Assembly (NCBI GenBank): GCA_002403515.1
Contig: DHHZ01000127.1
Coordinates: 1-64,000 of the forward strand
Origin: Legionellales bacterium UBA4759
GTDB taxonomy: Bacteria; Pseudomonadota; Gammaproteobacteria; Legionellales; Legionellaceae
Reading direction: 5' to 3'
DNA: 64,000 nucleotides
In this document: positions 25,565-36,850 of the stretch, one piece after another
Numbering within the stretch: position 1 is the stretch's first letter
How the letters are laid out: the number at the start of each line of letters is the position of its first letter
The notes under the pieces: model-generated
What the model saw: only the letters and a program-made list of their open reading frames with translations
What the model was told of the DNA's origin: nothing
Database searches by the model: none
Position numbers and translations under genes: made by a program

Positions 25565-28103
25565 ATCATATCTGACGCAGGCAGAGGCGGAAGAAAAAAG
25601 GGCTCATCAGGGTAGCCTAAAAATTTATTTGGGCGCAGCACCTGGCGTAGGAAAAACTTACCAAATGCTTTCAGATGCTTTGGTGAAGCGTGCGCAGGGT
25701 ATTGATGTTGTGATTGGTGCCGTGGAGACGCATGGCCGTCAAGAAGTAGAATCTTTGGCCAGTGCGTTTGAAAAAATCCCGCCTAGAATGATCAAAAAAG
25801 ACAGTTTCACCTTAAGAGCATTAGATCTCGAAGCCATATACAAGCGATCGCCTGGCTTAATTTTGATTGATGAAGCAGCTTTTTCCAACCCTGAGGGGAG
25901 TATTCATCCAAAACGTTGGCAAGATATTTTAGATATTATTGACCGGGGCATTGATGTTTATACCACTTTAAATATACAACATCTTGAAAGCTTAAATGAT
26001 GTTGTGGGTCGTTTGATTGGTATCCCTGTTTATGAAACAGTGCCGGATGCTTTTTTAGAACAAGCTGCTGTCATCGAGTTAATCGACTTGCCATCTGAAG
26101 AACTGATAACACGTTTGAAAGAGGGAAAGGTTTATTTACCTGCTGAAGTATCTGTTGCCATACATCATTTTTTTAAAAAAGGTAACCTTGATGCATTGCG
26201 AGAGCTTGCCTTACGTATTGCGGCAGAACGCGTGAGTTCAGAGGTTGAAAGTGATTATTCCAAAAGTTTGTCATCTCGTTTGTTGTATCAAGAAGATACG
26301 CTGCTAGTTTGTGTGAATGATTATGTGGATATGCATCGATTAATTCGTGCTGCTAAAAGAATTGCCTCGCGATTAAATTGTCCTTGGCATGCTTTGTTTA
26401 TCGACACAGGTGATCAAAAAAGTTTTTTTATTGCCCAACAACATCTGCAATTTGCTCAATCCTTGGGGGCTAAAACGCATGTGGTATTTGCAAGCAATAT
26501 TGCATCAGCAATAGAAGATTTTATTGAGCAACAAAAAATTACCCAAGTGGTTTTGGGAAAACAAAAATCCTATGGGTGGCGACCAACAAACTTATTTGAA
26601 AAGTTGGCCGTGAAATTGAAAGACATTGGAATTTATTTAATTGAATTACCAGCTCAGAAATTCAATTGGCTAGAGAAAATAAAAAAACAATTTTCGATAC
26701 AAAAAATTGCGATAATATTATTTTTGGTAGTTACCGCCTCTGCCATGGTCATGTTTAAAAATATATTTTCTCCATGGGATTTTGGTTGGCTTACTGGATT
26801 ATTTATTTTAGGTATTGCTTATTTTGGTGCGTGGCGATGGGTCTTTTTTTTGATGTTCTTATTTCTAGGCTTAGATTTATTATTCAATGCCCGTTCATTT
26901 GAATTTTTAATGTCTGATACAGGCGCATGGCTGCGGCAATATGGTTCTTGGAGTTTATTATTTTTAAGTTTAAGTGCTTATTTAATTTATGCTAAAAAAC
27001 AAATTTTATTGGCTAGAGAAATTGAGCGTCATAACAGTCAATTACTGTCTTTTTATCAAGTGATAGCACACGTTCGGGGCATTGATGCGATATTAACGAA
27101 TACCAATGAGTATTTGAAAAAATATTTTAAATTAAGCGCCAGATTTTTTTTGTATTCTGATAATTCACTCAAACAGGTTTTTCCTAAGGATGATGAGCTG
27201 TTATCTGATAAAGAGCAGGGGATTGTTCAGTGGGTGTATGAAAGTGGCGAGGAGGCAGGTGTTGGTACTGGTAATTTAATTTTTTCTAAAGCTTATTATC
27301 TACCGATTGCAACCTCTGAGGGTATTTTTGGGGTTGCTCGTTTTGTAGGGCAAGGCCAAGAGATCATGGAGGGACAGAAAAAAATTCTCATGGTTTTAAT
27401 GCAACAACTATCGACGAATCTGCAATTAGAAATGCAGCAGCAACAACAAAAATTTAAAGACCTTCATGCTGTAAAATTTCAAGTTAAAGATGATATCTTA
27501 AGAAAATTCTCCGAGCAATTTTATAAACCATTTTCCCAGTTAACTGAAAAACTCGCCGATGCTGCACCAAATACGGAGTATTTCAAGGACTTGGTACGTC
27601 TTAAAAATCATTTAAAAGTGATACATTTTATATCTTTTGAAAAAAATAAAGAAAGAAAGACCTTACAAAATATTGTAAAAATTATCGAAGAAGTTGTGCG
27701 TGATAATTCAGACATTTGGTTGGATAAAAATATTCATTGGTCATTGCCAGACAATATACCAGAAGTAAAAGTTAATTATGATTTAATTTATATTTTGGTA
27801 GACAATCTTTTGGATAATATCGCTATTCATGCCCATCCATCTGAAGGTATTGATATCGAAATTATTATTGAGAGCAAAGGTTTACGAATTAGCTTGGCCG
27901 ATTATGGCCCTGGGTTCTCAGAAAAAGAATTGCAAAAGATATTCGAGTCTTTTTATCAAGGACATCAAGCACAAAGTACAGGCTTGGGTTTAGGTCTTGC
28001 CTTATGTGAACGAATTGTTTCGTGGCATGGCGGTAAAATATGGGCCGAAAATCGCCTACCACGCGGCGCTATATTTTTCTTTTCATTGCCAATAGATACC
28101 TAG
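25545..28103 (+). CDS. kdpD: KdpD-type sensor protein lacking the phospho-acceptor histidine
   Basis: An 852-residue KdpD homologue. Domains in order: KdpD N-terminal domain with Walker A GAAPGVGKT (30-38), a universal-stress-like domain (about 250-370), four membrane segments (about 385-480), a GAF-like region, then a histidine-kinase-like C-terminus. The ATP-binding boxes are kept (N box NLLDN, G1 DYGPGF, G2 GLGLGLAL). The H box, SHDLRTPL in E. coli, aligns with SEQFYKPF, so Glu657 takes the place of the phosphorylated His. Autophosphorylation at the usual site is therefore not possible. No kdpE follows; uvrA is next, 42 bases on. It may act as a non-phosphorelay sensor or phosphatase-like regulator, or signal through the N-terminal domains. 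Confidence 0.9.
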   Translation: MERRTPESYLTQAEAEEKRAHQGSLKIYLGAAPGVGKTYQMLSDALVKRAQGIDVVIGAVETHGRQEVESLASAFEKIPPRMIKKDSFTLRALDLEAIYKRSPGLILIDEAAFSNPEGSIHPKRWQDILDIIDRGIDVYTTLNIQHLESLNDVVGRLIGIPVYETVPDAFLEQAAVIELIDLPSEELITRLKEGKVYLPAEVSVAIHHFFKKGNLDALRELALRIAAERVSSEVESDYSKSLSSRLLYQEDTLLVCVNDYVDMHRLIRAAKRIASRLNCPWHALFIDTGDQKSFFIAQQHLQFAQSLGAKTHVVFASNIASAIEDFIEQQKITQVVLGKQKSYGWRPTNLFEKLAVKLKDIGIYLIELPAQKFNWLEKIKKQFSIQKIAIILFLVVTASAMVMFKNIFSPWDFGWLTGLFILGIAYFGAWRWVFFLMFLFLGLDLLFNARSFEFLMSDTGAWLRQYGSWSLLFLSLSAYLIYAKKQILLAREIERHNSQLLSFYQVIAHVRGIDAILTNTNEYLKKYFKLSARFFLYSDNSLKQVFPKDDELLSDKEQGIVQWVYESGEEAGVGTGNLIFSKAYYLPIATSEGIFGVARFVGQGQEIMEGQKKILMVLMQQLSTNLQLEMQQQQQKFKDLHAVKFQVKDDILRKFSEQFYKPFSQLTEKLADAAPNTEYFKDLVRLKNHLKVIHFISFEKNKERKTLQNIVKIIEEVVRDNSDIWLDKNIHWSLPDNIPEVKVNYDLIYILVDNLLDNIAIHAHPSEGIDIEIIIESKGLRISLADYGPGFSEKELQKIFESFYQGHQAQSTGLGLGLALCERIVSWHGGKIWAENRLPRGAIFFFSLPIDT

Positions 28104-28145
28104 ATATCATAATATGATGCTATCAATCTTAGGTGAAGAAACGAA

Positions 28146-30908
28146 ATGACCATCAAAATTAGAGGTGCAAAAACGCATAATTTAAAGTCAGTGGATGTTG
28201 ATATTCCACGTGATAAACTGACTGTGATTACTGGACTATCTGGTTGCGGTAAATCCTCTTTGGCCTTTGATACACTTTATGCCGAAGGACAGCGTCGTTA
28301 TGTAGAATCACTGTCTGCATATGCTCGTCAGTTTTTGTCATTGATGGAAAAACCTGATGTAGATTCTATTGAAGGCTTATCTCCGGCAATTGCCATTCAA
28401 CAAAAAGCCACTTCACATAATCCGCGCTCGACTGTTGGCACGGTAACAGAAATTTATGATTATTTACGATTATTATTTGCTCGTGTGGGGGACCCATATT
28501 GCCCTACGCATGGCATTCGTTTGAATGCGCAAACCATCAGTCAAATGGTTGATCAGGTCTTAGGCTTACCAGAAGGCGCTAAAATCATGATTTTAGCGCC
28601 GGTGGTTAAAGAGCGAAAAGGCGAACATATGCAACTGATGCAGCAACTCAAAGCCAAAGGGTTTTTACGAGTTCGCATTAATCAAGAATTGTATGAAATT
28701 GATGAGCTTCCTTCTTTGGATTCGAAAAAAAAGAATCAAATTGATGTTGTTATCGATAGGTGTAAAGTCAAAAAAGAGCACGCCCAACGTTTAAGTGAAT
28801 CTTTTGAAAATGCCTTGTCCTTAAGTGAAGGATTGGTGATTGTAGCATCAATGGATAACCAGTTTGACGACATTTTATTTTCAGCAAATTTTGCTTGTCC
28901 GCATTGTGCATTCTCACTGACTGAACTCTCGCCAAGATTATTTTCATTCAATAGTCCATTGGGTGCTTGTGAACAATGTGACGGTTTAGGTGCCTATGAA
29001 TTTTTTGATGAAGCCAAAATTGTCTATAATCCCAATCTAACCATTTCCCAAGGGGCTATTGGTGGTTGGGACAAACGTTCGGGCTTTTATTTTAATATGT
29101 TGGCCACTTTGGCTATGCAATATGGATTTTCTTTAGAACAACCCTTTGATCAATTGCCCAAAGCCACGCAATCCTTAATCTTGCACGGCGATAAGGGCCA
29201 TTTTGTTGGTATTATTCCTTATTTAGAAAAAAGATATCGGCAGTATGATCCCAGTCGTTATCGAGAAGATTTTTCACAGTGGATGTCTGAAAAAACTTGT
29301 CAAACATGTTCGGGAGCGCGTCTTAAGTCTGCTGCTCGCTGTGTCAAAGTAGAAGAAAAAACTTTGCCAGAATTATCAAACATGACTGTTATCGATTTGT
29401 ATCATTTTTTTAAAAATCTTCATTTAACAGGTGCTAAACAACAAATCGCTGAAAAAATTAATGCGGAAATTATTGCCCGTCTTGGCTTTTTAAATGATGT
29501 TGGTTTAGATTATTTGAGCTTATCTCGGTCCGCTGAGACTCTTTCTGGTGGAGAGGCGCAACGTATTCGTCTTGCTAGTCAAATTGGTTCAGGTTTGGTT
29601 GGTGTGATGTATGTGTTAGATGAACCCTCGATTGGTTTGCACCAACGTGATAATCAGCGATTACTTGATACTTTATTCAAGTTACGTGATTTGGGAAATT
29701 CAGTGATTGTTGTTGAACATGATGAAGATGCTATTCGACATGCAGATTTTGTGATTGATTTGGGGCCGCGGGCTGGGGTTCATGGTGGCGAAATTGTTAT
29801 CAGTGGAAAGCCCGAAGAGGTGATGAATTGCAAAAGCTCTTTGACCGGAGACTATTTGAGTGGGCGCTTAAAAATTGAAGTTCCATCCCAAAGACAAAAA
29901 GTATCTCCAGATAAAGTCATTCAATTGCGCGGAGTGAGTTGTCATAATTTAAAAAAATTAGATGTTGATATTCCATTGGGGATGATGGTTTGTATCACAG
30001 GGGTTTCAGGATCAGGAAAATCAAGTTTAATTAATGATACTTTATTTCCTTTGGCTGCTTTAGTTTTGAATGGTTCACGTCTTGCAAAAGATATTAAAAT
30101 TGATTCTTATCATGGTTTGGCCCATTGCGATAAGGTCATTGATATTGATCAAAGTCCAATAGGTCGAACACCTCGTTCAAATCCTGCTACTTATACGGGT
30201 TTATTAACACCCATTCGAGAATTGTTTGCAGGCACCCCAGAAGCACGAGCAAGAGGCTACCAACCAGGTCGTTTCAGTTTTAATGTGAAAGGAGGGCGAT
30301 GCGAAGCATGTCAGGGAGATGGCGTGACTCGTGTTGAAATGCATTTTTTACCTGATATTTTTGTTTCTTGTGATGTTTGTCAGGGAAAACGTTATAACCG
30401 TGAAACTTTAACAGTGACCTATAAAGGTAAAAATATTGCTGAGGTTTTAAGTATGACGGTAGAGGATGCAGCCAGTTTTTTTGAGGCAGTACCATCTATT
30501 GCTCGCAAATGTAAAACCTTAGAGGAAGTTGGTTTAGGGTATATTACCTTAGGGCAAAGTGCTGTAACACTTTCTGGCGGTGAAGCCCAGCGTATTAAAT
30601 TGGCAAAAGAATTGTCAAAGCGCAGTACCGGAAAAACCTTGTATATTTTAGATGAACCAACAACGGGTTTACATTTTTATGATGTCCAACAATTATTAAA
30701 TGTTTTGCAGCGTTTAAGGGAGCAAGGCAATACCATCGTGATTATTGAACATCATTTGGATGTCATTAAAACCGCTGATTGGATAATCGATATGGGGCCA
30801 GAAGGTGGCGATAGGGGAGGTCAAATTGTTGCTATGGGAAGCCCTGAAGATGTTGCGAATTGTAAAAACTCATATACAGGACAGTTTTTAAAGCCACTTT
30901 TGAAATAA
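28146..30908 (+). CDS. uvrA: Excinuclease ABC subunit A
   Basis: UvrA recognises DNA damage and loads UvrB in nucleotide excision repair. The 920-residue product has two ABC ATPase halves. Walker A motifs are GLSGCGKSS and GVSGSGKSS, and the signatures are [14 protein letters not shown] and [14 protein letters not shown]. The zinc-binding cysteine clusters are present (CPHCAFSL with [12 protein letters not shown] with CDVCQGKR). Length is slightly below the usual 940. No LexA-type CTG-N10-CAG box was seen in the 42-base gap upstream, so SOS control is not evident here. Confidence 0.98.
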   Translation: MTIKIRGAKTHNLKSVDVDIPRDKLTVITGLSGCGKSSLAFDTLYAEGQRRYVESLSAYARQFLSLMEKPDVDSIEGLSPAIAIQQKATSHNPRSTVGTVTEIYDYLRLLFARVGDPYCPTHGIRLNAQTISQMVDQVLGLPEGAKIMILAPVVKERKGEHMQLMQQLKAKGFLRVRINQELYEIDELPSLDSKKKNQIDVVIDRCKVKKEHAQRLSESFENALSLSEGLVIVASMDNQFDDILFSANFACPHCAFSLTELSPRLFSFNSPLGACEQCDGLGAYEFFDEAKIVYNPNLTISQGAIGGWDKRSGFYFNMLATLAMQYGFSLEQPFDQLPKATQSLILHGDKGHFVGIIPYLEKRYRQYDPSRYREDFSQWMSEKTCQTCSGARLKSAARCVKVEEKTLPELSNMTVIDLYHFFKNLHLTGAKQQIAEKINAEIIARLGFLNDVGLDYLSLSRSAETLSGGEAQRIRLASQIGSGLVGVMYVLDEPSIGLHQRDNQRLLDTLFKLRDLGNSVIVVEHDEDAIRHADFVIDLGPRAGVHGGEIVISGKPEEVMNCKSSLTGDYLSGRLKIEVPSQRQKVSPDKVIQLRGVSCHNLKKLDVDIPLGMMVCITGVSGSGKSSLINDTLFPLAALVLNGSRLAKDIKIDSYHGLAHCDKVIDIDQSPIGRTPRSNPATYTGLLTPIRELFAGTPEARARGYQPGRFSFNVKGGRCEACQGDGVTRVEMHFLPDIFVSCDVCQGKRYNRETLTVTYKGKNIAEVLSMTVEDAASFFEAVPSIARKCKTLEEVGLGYITLGQSAVTLSGGEAQRIKLAKELSKRSTGKTLYILDEPTTGLHFYDVQQLLNVLQRLREQGNTIVIIEHHLDVIKTADWIIDMGPEGGDRGGQIVAMGSPEDVANCKNSYTGQFLKPLLK

Positions 30909-31001
30909 AATTTACAAAATATGAGACATAATGCTTCTTTTTAAAAATATTTTTGTTAGACTTATAGGGTAGTCATACAGTTTCGAAACGGAGAATAAAA
31001 A

Positions 31002-31256
31002 ATGAAAAAAATTTTAGTTGTATTGTCTATGTTAGTTTTAGGCGTTGGTTTAACAGCTTGTGGTAAAGGTTCTGAAAATGCACCTGCTGCTGAAGAAACC
31101 AGTGCACCTGCTGCTGAAGAAACCAGTGCACCTGCTGAAGCTGCACCTGCTCCTGAAGCTGCACCTGCTCCTGAAGCTGCACCTGCTGAAGCTGCGCCTG
31201 CTGAAGCTGCACCTGCTGAAGCTGCACCTGCTGAAGCTACACCTGCTGCTCAGTAA
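31002..31256 (+). CDS. Small Ala/Pro/Glu-repeat lipoprotein
   Basis: An 84-residue lipoprotein with a clean signal peptide and lipobox LTAC (Cys20). The mature part is almost wholly a low-complexity Ala-Pro-Glu repeat: two copies of APAAEETS, then APAEA and APAPEA units. The sequence gives no enzymatic function; such proteins may act as flexible envelope spacers. An ACGGAG ribosome binding site precedes the ATG, and a strong terminator follows the stop. The DNA under the repeat is made of exact tandem units, so length may vary between isolates. Confidence 0.88.
   Translation: MKKILVVLSMLVLGVGLTACGKGSENAPAAEETSAPAAEETSAPAEAAPAPEAAPAPEAAPAEAAPAEAAPAEAAPAEATPAAQ
31080..31238 (+). repeat. In-frame tandem repeat in the small lipoprotein gene
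   Basis: Two exact 24-base units (31080-31103, 31104-31127) are followed by 15-base GCACCTGCTGAAGCT units (31128-31142, 31179-31193, 31209-31223, 31224-31238, with one G-for-A variant at 31194-31208) and two 18-base units (31143-31160, 31161-31178). All unit lengths are multiples of three, so copy changes keep the frame. Confidence 0.95.
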
Positions 31257-31264
31257 TATTGCTT

Positions 31265-31296
31265 ACAGCACTACTTTTGTAGTGCTGTATTCTCTT
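31265..31296 (+). terminator. Strong terminator after the repeat lipoprotein
   Basis: Perfect ten-base arms ACAGCACTAC and GTAGTGCTGT around TTTT, followed by ATTCTCTTT. Confidence 0.9.
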
Positions 31297-31456
31297 TAAA
31301 ATTATTTTTTCGCTCTAAGAACTCTTTTTTATATATTTACTATCATTTGATTTGAGCAATTTCTGGAATTGTTCAAGAATAAATTTTCTAATCCTCTCAT
31401 ATCAAGGCTTCGGTTTTAGACTATAATCATTATATATTTCATTAGGAGCGTGACTT

Positions 31457-32524
31457 TTGAAAATTGCAATTCTTTCGACAGGACATGAAATTGTTGCCGG
31501 TGAAGTTTTAAATACCAATGCCAAACAAATTGCCTATGACTTATCAAGTCATGGTTTAGAGGTAGTAACACATCTTTCATGTCGCGACATTGAAGATGAA
31601 ATGTTAGCTGCTTTAGATTATTTATCAGTCTATGACATGATTATCACGATAGGTGGACTTGGGCCAACTTGTGATGATATCACGCGATTTGCCGTTGCTA
31701 AGTATCTGAAGTTAAAATTGACTGAACACCCTAAAGCTTATGAGCATCTTGTTGAATATCAACAAAAAGTCAGCACTTTAAAAATTGAAAATCGAAAACA
31801 AGAAACTTTATTTCCCCATGATGCTATTTTGCTCGATAATCCCAATGGTACGGCCATGGGTGCTTGGATTAATCATCAAAAACAAGTGCTTGTGATGTTG
31901 CCAGGACCACCCCGAGAATGTTTACCGATGTGGGAGAACTATGTTTTACCAGTTATTTTAGAACAATATCCATCCGGTCAAAATTGGTTACGTTGGTTGT
32001 GTTTTGGTATTCCTGAAGCAGCTTTGATTACAGATTTAGATGCTTTATTGCAAAACCATCCACATGAGCTCGGATATCGCGCTTTTCTTCCTTATGTGGA
32101 AGTCAAAGTTAAGGCCGATGAACCTCATCGAAGCCAAATAGAAGGCCTTTTAAATACATATTTTAAAGATAAACAATTGCTTGGTAATGAAATAGCCAGT
32201 CATGCTTTAAAAAAATTTTTGTTGGAAAAAAATGTTCAATTGAGCATTCGAGATCATCTGACTGGTGGCTTTTTAGAGGCTGCATTGATGGAGCCACGCT
32301 TGTATAGCAAGCTTTCTTTTCATCAAGAGCATCCATTGCATTTCAATTTATCAGGATTACACGATTTTTGGCATCAAATTGAGCCCATGTCTCATGTGGC
32401 TTGTTTTTTTCAAATTGGCGAGGTGTTACAAAAATATGAGCCCAGCTCGCGTAGTCAAAATTTACCAAAATATGCGATGGAATGGGCTGCATTTAGTCTA
32501 TTGAAATATTTAGAAAATCAATAA
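31457..32524 (+). CDS. CinA-family protein with degenerate C-terminal amidase domain
   Basis: A 355-residue CinA relative. The N-terminal molybdopterin-binding-like (COG1058) domain is well kept: STGHEIVAGEVLNTNAKQIA, GGLGPTCDDITR and MLPGPPRE. This domain has ADP-ribose pyrophosphatase activity in some CinA proteins. The C-terminal region aligns weakly with the nicotinamide-nucleotide amidase domain, but the ESCTGG motif reads DHLTGG (residues 266-271), losing the catalytic Ser, and the domain is short. NMN deamidation is therefore unlikely. The start is TTG 31457 after TAGGAGCG. The gene converges on obgE with a shared terminator. Confidence 0.82.
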   Translation: MKIAILSTGHEIVAGEVLNTNAKQIAYDLSSHGLEVVTHLSCRDIEDEMLAALDYLSVYDMIITIGGLGPTCDDITRFAVAKYLKLKLTEHPKAYEHLVEYQQKVSTLKIENRKQETLFPHDAILLDNPNGTAMGAWINHQKQVLVMLPGPPRECLPMWENYVLPVILEQYPSGQNWLRWLCFGIPEAALITDLDALLQNHPHELGYRAFLPYVEVKVKADEPHRSQIEGLLNTYFKDKQLLGNEIASHALKKFLLEKNVQLSIRDHLTGGFLEAALMEPRLYSKLSFHQEHPLHFNLSGLHDFWHQIEPMSHVACFFQIGEVLQKYEPSSRSQNLPKYAMEWAAFSLLKYLENQ

Positions 32525-33621
<1,097 letters not shown>

Positions 33622-33891
33622 TTAGTTTGCTGCTTCCACAGCTTCGATGGTGACGTAGTGACGGTTTTTTAAACCTTTACGAACGAATTTAACTAGACCT
33701 GGAACCATTGCAAATAAAGTATGGTCACGGCCTACACCAACGCCTGGGCCAGCGTGAAAACGAGTTCCACGTTGACGAACTAAAATTTCTCCAGCCAATA
33801 CATTTTGACCACCGAATCGTTTAACCCCAAGATACTTAGGATTCGAGTCGCGGCCGTTACGGGTACTACCACCTGCTTTCTTCTGAGCCAT
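33622..33891 (-). CDS. rpmA: Ribosomal protein bL27
   Basis: An 89-residue bL27. The N-terminus [20 protein letters not shown] is the conserved flexible tail that reaches the peptidyl transferase centre, and the rest ([20 protein letters not shown]) is typical. There is no N-terminal cleavable extension as in Firmicutes. It lies 31 bases after rplU on the minus strand. Confidence 0.98.
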   Translation of the reverse strand: MAQKKAGGSTRNGRDSNPKYLGVKRFGGQNVLAGEILVRQRGTRFHAGPGVGVGRDHTLFAMVPGLVKFVRKGLKNRHYVTIEAVEAAN

Positions 33892-33922
33892 TTCTATTAC
33901 TACCTATTAAAAAAATTACCGA

Positions 33923-34234
33923 TTAAGAATGAATCGCTTTAATTTGAACTGCTGTAAAGTTTTGTCTGTGTCCCATTTGTTTCATATGGTGTTTACGACG
34001 ACGAAACTTAATAATTTTAATTTTCTTATGACGGCCTTGTTCTAATACTTCAGCTTCTACATTTGCTTTTTTCAATTTAGCAGGTTCAATGATTGTGGAA
34101 CCCTCTTTAGAAACCATAAGAACTTTGTCAAATTTAACTGTAGAACCAACTTCAACAGGAAGTTGTTCGATTTTTAATACATCACCGGCTTTAACACGAT
34201 ATTGTTTTCCGCCTGTTTGGATCACTGCATACAT
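33923..34234 (-). CDS. rplU: Ribosomal protein bL21
   Basis: A 103-residue bL21 with the family start MYAVIQTGGKQYRVKAGD and the C-terminal RNA-binding KIIKFRRRKHHMKQMGHRQ segment. The frame extends upstream to 34276, but ATG 34234 is preceded by GGAGTAAT and matches the family. It heads the rplU-rpmA-obgE operon, with a promoter sharing its -35 region with divergent rplY. Confidence 0.97.
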   Translation of the reverse strand: MYAVIQTGGKQYRVKAGDVLKIEQLPVEVGSTVKFDKVLMVSKEGSTIIEPAKLKKANVEAEVLEQGRHKKIKIIKFRRRKHHMKQMGHRQNFTAVQIKAIHS

Positions 34235-34279
34235 AATATTACTCCAGCGTTTTTCGCTTAGATGGGTACAAAGCACTAT

Positions 34280-34332
34280 ATTTTAGACAAAAAAACGAAG
34301 TGCTTCAAGTTTTCTTTTAAATTAGTTATAAT
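34280..34332. promoter_or_regulatory. Overlapping divergent promoters for rplU and rplY
   Basis: Minus strand: TTGAAG (bases 34303-34308) and TAAAAT (34280-34285), spacer 17. Plus strand: TTCAAG (34304-34309) and TATAAT (34327-34332), spacer 17. The two -35 hexamers overlap by five bases on opposite strands, so polymerases could not occupy both at once. Confidence 0.6.
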
Positions 34333-34401
34333 GACACGTTTTTTAAATAAAGTCATCTTTGTTTGGTCGCAAAGCAAAGATATGTTTTGGAGTATAAAAT
34401 T

Positions 34402-35064
34402 ATGTCAAATATTAAATTAGCTGCAGAGCTCAGACAAGACTGTGGTAAAGGTGCGAGCCGCCGCCTACGTCGTCTGAACAATTTAGTTCCAGCGGTTGTT
34501 TACGGTGGTGACAAAGAAGCGATTTCTTTACAGTTACCACATAATAAAGTTATTAAAGCTTTAGAAGACGAGCATTTTTATGCTAGTGTTTTAACATTAG
34601 ATGTTGAAGGCGCTAAGAAAGAACATGTTATTTTAAAAGCATTACAACGTCATCCGTTTAAACCAGTGATTATGCATATGGACTTCCAACGTGTTTCTCC
34701 TAACGATGAAATCACAAAAGTAATTCCATTGCACTTCTTAAATGAAGAGAAAGCACCTGGTGTAATCGAAGGTGGTATGGTGAATCACCATATGAATCAT
34801 GTTGAAATCCGTTGTAAAGTGAAAAACTTACCTGATCATATTGATATTGATATTTCTGGATTACAAAACAATCAAGTATTACATCTTTCTGATATTAAGT
34901 TACCAAAAAGTGTTGAATTGACTGTTGATTGTAAAGATGAAGTACATAACTTAGCAGTTGTAAGTATTCACAAACCACGCATTGAAGAAGAAGTTGAAGT
35001 AGAAGCTGAAGCTGAAGTAGCAGCTGATGAAGTTCCTGCTATCAAAGAAACCAGTGCAGAGTAA
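34402..35064 (+). CDS. rplY: Ribosomal protein bL25 (CTC form)
   Basis: A 220-residue long-form bL25 (general stress protein CTC), which binds 5S rRNA. The N-terminal L25 domain runs to about residue 95 (LAAELRQDCGKGASRRLRRL) and the C-terminal TL5 domain follows (PGVIEGGMVNHHMNHVEIRC), ending in an acidic Glu/Ala tail. ATG 34402 follows TTGGAGTATAAAATT; an earlier GTG-type start at 34363 has no better support. A terminator separates it from pth. Confidence 0.95.
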   Translation: MSNIKLAAELRQDCGKGASRRLRRLNNLVPAVVYGGDKEAISLQLPHNKVIKALEDEHFYASVLTLDVEGAKKEHVILKALQRHPFKPVIMHMDFQRVSPNDEITKVIPLHFLNEEKAPGVIEGGMVNHHMNHVEIRCKVKNLPDHIDIDISGLQNNQVLHLSDIKLPKSVELTVDCKDEVHNLAVVSIHKPRIEEEVEVEAEAEVAADEVPAIKETSAE

Positions 35065-35077
35065 TTGTATAAATATG

Positions 35078-35118
35078 AACGGTGTTGGTGTTTTTTGACG
35101 TCAACACCGTTTTTTTTT
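35078..35118 (+). terminator. Terminator between rplY and pth
   Basis: Arms AACGGTGTTG and CAACACCGTT around a 14-base loop, ending in a run of T. Confidence 0.88.
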
Positions 35119-35138
35119 GATTTAATTTGAAGAATATC

Positions 35139-35699
35139 ATGAGCATTAAACTGATTGTTGGTTTAAGAAATCCTGGTGATAAGTATGCCAAAACACGCCA
35201 TAATGCTGGTGCATGGGTACTTGAAGCCATAGGTTCTAACTGGCAACTAAAAAAAGATTTTTTAGGTGAAGTATCTGAATTAACTTGGATAGATTGCAAA
35301 GCTTTAGGCCTTTTACCAAACACCTATATGAATTTAAGTGGCCAATCTGTTGGGGCTGTTACTCGTTTTTATCGTTATCAACCCGAAGAAATACTAGTGA
35401 TACATGATGAATTGGATTTGCCTGTGGGGGCTATTCGTCTTAAAAAAGGCGGTGGACATGGCGGCCACAATGGTTTACAAGATATCATTCGACATTTAGG
35501 AAGTCATGATTTTTATCGATTAAGAATTGGAATTGGTCACCCTGGGGATAAAAAGGATGTGTCCAATTATGTATTGCACGTCCCAAGTGCAAGTGAAAAA
35601 AAACTATTAGATGAAGCCATCGAGAAGATAATGCCTTTTTTACCCCAAATTATTAAAGGTGATATGGCTTTAGTGATGAATGAATTACACCGACGTTAG
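35139..35699 (+). CDS. pth: Peptidyl-tRNA hydrolase
   Basis: Pth recycles peptidyl-tRNAs released during translation. The 186-residue product has the N-terminal signature [19 protein letters not shown] (catalytic His in RHNAG). [15 protein letters not shown] and [25 protein letters not shown] follow. ATG 35139 is chosen; a TTG four codons upstream also keeps the frame. It is followed by ychF with an AGGAGG ribosome binding site in the eight-base gap, the usual rplY-pth-ychF order. Confidence 0.96.
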   Translation: MSIKLIVGLRNPGDKYAKTRHNAGAWVLEAIGSNWQLKKDFLGEVSELTWIDCKALGLLPNTYMNLSGQSVGAVTRFYRYQPEEILVIHDELDLPVGAIRLKKGGGHGGHNGLQDIIRHLGSHDFYRLRIGIGHPGDKKDVSNYVLHVPSASEKKLLDEAIEKIMPFLPQIIKGDMALVMNELHRR

Positions 35700-35707
35700 G
35701 AGGAATC

Positions 35708-36793
35708 ATGGGTTTTAAATGTGGTATTGTAGGATTGCCTAATGTTGGTAAATCCACTTTATTTAATGCTTTAACCAGAGCTGAGGTTCCTGCCTCAAAT
35801 TATCCATTTTGTACCATTGAACCCAACATGGGCATGGTTCAAGTCCCAGATCTTCGTTTGGATGAGCTCGCTCGAATTGTTAAACCGCAACAAGTAGTAC
35901 CTACAATCATGCAATTTGTTGATATTGCAGGCCTTGTTGCTGGGGCTTCTAAAGGTGAGGGTTTGGGTAATCAATTCCTAGCCAATATTCGTGAAACCGA
36001 TGCTATTGCGCATGTGGTGCGTTGTTTTGCTGATGATGATGTGATTCACGTGTCAGGCTCAGTTAAGCCTATTCGTGATATTGAAGTGATTAACTTGGAA
36101 TTGGCATTGGCTGATTTAGCGACTGTGGAAAAAGCCATTCAAAAAAATCAAAAATTGGTTAAAGCTGGACAAAAAGAAGCGATTAAAGAACAAGAATTGT
36201 TAGAAATTGCCTTAAAATGTTTGAATGAAGGGCGTACACTTCGAGTTTTAAATTTAAACGATGAACAAAAAAATATTCTTCAACGCTTAAACTTGTTGAC
36301 CACCAAACCATTAATGTATGTGGCCAATGTGAATGAAAATGGTGAAAATCCATGGCTGGAAGACTTAAAACAATTGGCTGCAAAAGAACATGCACCGGTC
36401 GTTGAAATATGTGCTTCCTTAGAAATGGAATTGATTTCATTATCAGAAGAAGAACAAAAAGAATTTTTAGAATTGGCCAATTGGCAAGAACCTGGTTTGC
36501 ACCGATTGATTCGAGCAGGACATGAATTATTGGGTTTGCAAACTTATTTTACCGCTGGTGTAAAAGAAGTTCGAGCCTGGACTGTGCCGGTAGGCGCAAC
36601 CGCTCCACAGGCCGCAGGTGTAATTCATACCGATTTTGAAAAAGGCTTTATTCGTGCTGAAGTTATTGCTTATGATGATTTTATTAAGCTTGGCGGTGAG
36701 CAAGCGTGTAAAGAAGCAGGTAAGGTAAGATTGGAAGGTAAAGAGTATATTGTCAAAGATGGCGATATTATGCATTTTCGTTTTAATGTCTAA
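35708..36793 (+). CDS. ychF: Redox/ribosome-associated ATPase YchF (OLA1)
   Basis: A 361-residue YchF of the Obg-like family, which hydrolyses ATP in preference to GTP and binds ribosomes. Motifs: GLPNVGKST, the switch region [18 protein letters not shown], and the C-terminal TGS domain (from about residue 277). The G4 motif NKxD typical of GTPases reads NVNE here ([11 protein letters not shown]), as expected for the family's ATP preference. An optimal AGGAGG precedes the ATG, and a perfect hairpin follows the stop. Confidence 0.95.
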   Translation: MGFKCGIVGLPNVGKSTLFNALTRAEVPASNYPFCTIEPNMGMVQVPDLRLDELARIVKPQQVVPTIMQFVDIAGLVAGASKGEGLGNQFLANIRETDAIAHVVRCFADDDVIHVSGSVKPIRDIEVINLELALADLATVEKAIQKNQKLVKAGQKEAIKEQELLEIALKCLNEGRTLRVLNLNDEQKNILQRLNLLTTKPLMYVANVNENGENPWLEDLKQLAAKEHAPVVEICASLEMELISLSEEEQKEFLELANWQEPGLHRLIRAGHELLGLQTYFTAGVKEVRAWTVPVGATAPQAAGVIHTDFEKGFIRAEVIAYDDFIKLGGEQACKEAGKVRLEGKEYIVKDGDIMHFRFNV

Positions 36794-36798
36794 TCAAT

Positions 36799-36826
36799 AA
36801 TAGGTTGCCAATACTGGCAACCTATT
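36799..36826. terminator. Hairpin between convergent ychF and MFS gene
   Basis: Perfect 12-base arms AATAGGTTGCCA and TGGCAACCTATT around ATAC. No long T-tract, but it sits between two converging genes. Confidence 0.7.
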
Positions 36827-36850
36827 CATTCAACTAAATAAATAACCATT

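Noticed and set aside
31027..31299. Leu/Gln-rich frames across the lipoprotein repeat (both strands).
   Set aside because: They are frame-shifted readings of the tandem repeat; the lipoprotein has the signal peptide, ribosome binding site and terminator.
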